Of a stretch of 8,025 nt of DNA, positions 6,335 through 8,025 are shown in pieces. This DNA comes from Saprospiraceae bacterium (GTDB lineage: Bacteria; Bacteroidota; Bacteroidia; Chitinophagales; Saprospiraceae). Both the position numbers and the translations under genes were made by a program. Under the pieces are notes generated by a model. That model did not search any database. It was not told the DNA's origin and was given only the letters and a program-made list of their open reading frames with translations. The stretch spans positions 1-8,025 of the forward strand of contig JABDJE010000355.1 in the NCBI GenBank assembly GCA_013002625.1, given 5' to 3'. Each line of letters opens with the position of its first letter. Positions within the stretch are counted from its first letter, which is position 1.

Positions 6335-7195
6335 TTAGTTTACTACCAACTTATACCCTACACCTCTGATGTTGACAATTTTAATTTTGTCATCGCCATC
6401 CAGTTTTTTGCGAAGTTTTGATATAAATACATCAAGGGTACGGCCGATATAGTCCCCTTCATCTCCCCAGACCCTTTGAAGAATAATATCACGTTCTACG
6501 GTGGCATTGGCCGAACCGTATAACAAATTGAGTAGGTCCGTTTCTTTATTCGTAAGTTCCGTGCGCTCGTTTTTGTGCACAAGATGCATGTTTCGCTTAT
6601 CAAATTTATACGAACCAAGCCTGATGATATGGGGGTCGATGACAGTCTTTCTGGTACTGCTCCAAACTACAATGAATAATCCTGCAAGAAGGAGGAGCAA
6701 CCCAGATATAATGGAATTGCTGAGATGTACTTTTTGTTTGGCCTTGAAGGGGTCATTGACATCAACCAATGTGACAAACATTGCATAACAATCAGTTGGA
6801 AGTGATCGCATCATGCAAGTTCCGACATCAATATTCTTTTTTATACCTCTTTCAAAACTGTAGACCACCAGATTGCTATCACACTCCACAAGTTCAATAA
6901 TATAAGATTCCGACAATTCGGTGTCATCCATAATTGCATTGACGGTTTGAACAAGTGAATCTGGAATAAATCCAAAATTGGAATCAAAACGAATTTTATA
7001 TCGATCGTTATCCTTTTCAATGGGTAATATTCTTGAGGTACTATCATTGGCATTAAGCAGAATCTCATGACCGATTTTCCTTAATACAACTTCTACATGC
7101 TGATCTTGTTCTGTTTTTTGCGCAGACATGCAGGAAGTACACAATGTAATACATGCCAATACAATGCTATAAGAAATTATGTGTCTCAAACCCAT
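6335..7195 (-). CDS. Membrane-spanning one-component regulator: periplasmic sensor, one TM helix, C-terminal OmpR-type winged helix
   Basis: A 286-residue protein. Residues 1-25 look like a signal peptide (MGLRHIISYSIVLACITLCTSCMSAQ); 'VLAC' could be a weak lipobox. Residues about 30-157 form a periplasmic domain of no family I can name, with Cys105, Cys127 and Cys136, the last two placed for a disulfide. Residues 161-178 (SIISGLLLLLAGLFIVVW) are a membrane helix followed by basic/polar residues. Residues about 189-285 are a Trans_reg_C winged helix: 'RTELTNKETDLLNLLY', 'VERDIILQRVWG', 'GRTLDVFISKLRKKLDGD' and 'IKIVNIRGVGYKLVV'. There is no receiver domain, so this is not a normal response regulator. 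The order is the reverse of ToxR/CadC, where the DNA-binding domain is N-terminal. The gene is divergent from the TonB-C protein gene across 134 bp and convergent with the barrel gene. Both those genes have the same TTTAC array upstream, which I infer is its binding site. The nature of the signal is unknown. Confidence 0.88.
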   Translation of the reverse strand: MGLRHIISYSIVLACITLCTSCMSAQKTEQDQHVEVVLRKIGHEILLNANDSTSRILPIEKDNDRYKIRFDSNFGFIPDSLVQTVNAIMDDTELSESYIIELVECDSNLVVYSFERGIKKNIDVGTCMMRSLPTDCYAMFVTLVDVNDPFKAKQKVHLSNSIISGLLLLLAGLFIVVWSSTRKTVIDPHIIRLGSYKFDKRNMHLVHKNERTELTNKETDLLNLLYGSANATVERDIILQRVWGDEGDYIGRTLDVFISKLRKKLDGDDKIKIVNIRGVGYKLVVN

Positions 7196-7199
7196 GTAA

Positions 7200-7207
7200 C
7201 AAAGCTA
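7200..7207 (-). promoter_or_regulatory. Candidate -7 box of the regulator gene, very close to its start codon
   Basis: On the - strand the sequence reads TAGCTTTG, a full match to TAnnTTTG, ending 4 bases before the ATG (7193-7195). Transcription starting about 6 nt downstream would give a leaderless or nearly leaderless mRNA. The TTTAC array begins 26 bp beyond the box, so autoregulation is possible. An 8-base motif with two free positions can arise by chance in AT-rich DNA. Confidence 0.35.
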
Positions 7208-7233
7208 TTTGAATCTTCAATAATATGTGGAGA

Positions 7234-7270
7234 TTTACCGAAAATTTACATCAATTTACATTGAATTTAC
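7234..7270 (+). promoter_or_regulatory. Four TTTAC direct repeats, 11-10-11 spacing (operator array 2)
   Basis: TTTAC occurs at 7234-7238, 7245-7249, 7255-7259 and 7266-7270, starts 11, 10 and 11 bp apart, exactly as in the array at 4775-4811. Repeats 2 and 3 share AATTTACA, and as in array 1 repeats 2 and 3 are followed by A. The array ends 22 bp before a perfect -7 box (TAGATTTG, 7293-7300). It lies between the divergent regulator and TonB-C genes, so it could activate the latter and also control the former. Binding by the regulator is inferred from the winged-helix class and the helical-turn spacing. Confidence 0.8.
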
Positions 7271-7292
7271 TACCTCTAAGTCCAGTAGTACA

Positions 7293-7300
7293 TAGATTTG
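7293..7300 (+). promoter_or_regulatory. -7 promoter box of the TonB-C domain gene
   Basis: TAGATTTG matches the Bacteroidota -7 consensus TAnnTTTG exactly. It lies 29 bp before the ATG at 7330, giving a leader of about 23 nt. At the -33 position there is no TTTG; the fourth TTTAC repeat lies there instead, suggesting a promoter that depends on an activator. Confidence 0.6.
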
Positions 7301-7329
7301 GTCATAATTAATCATCAAAAAAATTAAAT

Positions 7330-8025
7330 ATGAAAAAGACCATATTGGTTTCCAGTTTATTTATCGCTGTTTTCAGTATTACTGCTTATGGCTTTGTAAA
7401 TATTAAAAATCAGAACAAATCGCATAAAGGGCATTGTCAGGCTCCTGATATGATCGATCAGGCCTTGCTTGATGCGGCTATAGAAAAACAAGCCACGCCA
7501 TTTGTTTATAACATAGATTCCCGATTCAGGACCACGATCACTAAATCTGACTTTGACAATGCCAGTACGATTTACGATATCTTTCCAAAAGAGGCCACAG
7601 AAGATAAAAAGACTTTCAACGAAAATAAGTTGGTCTTTCTGGCTGATGGTGGCAATATCCATGCGTACGGCGAAGGCATTAATTTTAGCGAAGAGCAAAA
7701 GCAATTGATTCAACGCATGGATTATTCTGACAATTTTTACCTACACGTAGATTGTAGCTATAAATTTGGAGAAGCTGGATATACAAATGAAGAGTACATT
7801 ATTTATTACTTCACAATAATTCCAGAGACGCAAGCCGAATATAAAAGTGGTTCGACAGCATTGTTAGATTATATTAAATCGAACAACAAAGAACTTACCA
7901 GAAGTCTTAATCCAGATAAGTTACGTCCAGGGACGATCGGCTTCACTGTAAATACAGATGGTGAAATCGAAAAAGTTGAACTGGAGAACACCTGTGGCTA
8001 TACCAATGTTGACAAGCGCTTGATG
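7330..8025 (+). CDS. Envelope protein with TonB C-terminal-like domain, 3' end beyond the window
   Basis: An open frame runs from ATG 7330 to the window edge (232 codons, no stop). Residues 1-22 (MKKTILVSSLFIAVFSITAYGF) are a signal peptide or membrane anchor. Residues about 30-170 form a domain I cannot place, with the features 'IDSRFRTTITKSDFDNASTI', 'IFPKEA', 'YSDNFYLHVDCSYK' and 'EEYIIYYFTIIPETQAEY'. Cys36 and Cys142 are present. From about 175 a TonB-C-like domain begins: 'STALLDYIKSNNKEL', then 'KLRPGTIGFTVNTDGEIEKVEL' and 'GYTNVDKRLM', the usual pattern of a helix, a 'G.v.f.vn.dG.i..v.v' hairpin and a 'G...vD' turn. In true TonB this part contacts outer membrane receptors. Here there is no long proline-rich spacer, so classical TonB function is doubtful. 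It is divergent from the membrane regulator and has the TTTAC array and a good -7 box upstream. The start is fixed by the signal peptide and promoter spacing; there is no Shine-Dalgarno box. Confidence 0.82.
   Translation, partial: MKKTILVSSLFIAVFSITAYGFVNIKNQNKSHKGHCQAPDMIDQALLDAAIEKQATPFVYNIDSRFRTTITKSDFDNASTIYDIFPKEATEDKKTFNENKLVFLADGGNIHAYGEGINFSEEQKQLIQRMDYSDNFYLHVDCSYKFGEAGYTNEEYIIYYFTIIPETQAEYKSGSTALLDYIKSNNKELTRSLNPDKLRPGTIGFTVNTDGEIEKVELENTCGYTNVDKRLM

Noticed and set aside
7209..7220. TTGAA-tc-TTCAA dyad upstream of the second TTTAC array
   Set aside because: A 5-bp stem in AT-rich DNA is easily chance and has no counterpart at the first array.
7357..7713. Open frame on the - strand inside the TonB-C gene
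   Set aside because: The opposite strand encodes a signal peptide and a TonB-C-like domain in a frame open to the window edge with a good promoter; the antisense frame has none of these.

Overview
The window looks like a chromosomal segment of a Bacteroidota bacterium, probably of the Saprospiria/Cytophagia/Flavobacteriia type. The sequence is AT-rich. No start codon has a Shine-Dalgarno box. Several upstream regions carry the Bacteroidota -7 promoter motif TAnnTTTG. The protein families (SIMPL/DUF541, PA14-OmpA fusion, 'FIDC' outer membrane barrel, TonB-C domain protein, membrane-spanning winged-helix regulator) are typical of that phylum. No rRNA, tRNA, CRISPR, insertion sequence or phage gene is visible. 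Genus cannot be read from the sequence.

Left part (1-2120, all + strand): the 3' part of a SIMPL-domain gene, broken by a one-base frameshift in an A run near 147-151. One base after its stop comes a second, divergent SIMPL-domain gene with a signal peptide. After a 92-bp gap follows an exported protein that joins a PA14 domain to an OmpA-type peptidoglycan-binding domain. These are cell-envelope genes.

Middle (2126-4639, - strand): a complete phosphoenolpyruvate carboxylase gene (ppc) with all expected catalytic motifs. It converges on the OmpA-like gene with only 5 bp between the two stop codons.

Right part (4640-8025): an apparent regulatory module. It holds an outer membrane beta-barrel protein with a conserved Cys-containing N-terminal domain (4958-6187, +), a membrane-spanning transcription regulator (6335-7195, -) and a TonB-C domain protein (7330 to beyond the window end, +). 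The regulator has a signal peptide, a periplasmic domain, one membrane helix and a C-terminal OmpR-type winged helix in the cytoplasm.

The most interesting observation is an unusual operator shared by the two + strand genes of this module. Upstream of both there are four TTTAC direct repeats with identical 11-10-11 bp start-to-start spacing (4775-4811 and 7234-7270). Each array is followed after 21 or 22 bp by a -7-like box (4833-4840 and 7293-7300). The last repeat therefore lies where the -33 promoter element would be. Repeats at about 10.5-bp spacing are how OmpR/PhoB-type winged helices bind DNA, so I infer that the regulator at 6335-7195 activates both genes and perhaps controls itself. 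This would be a one-component envelope-sensing circuit linking a periplasmic sensor, an outer membrane barrel and a TonB-like protein.
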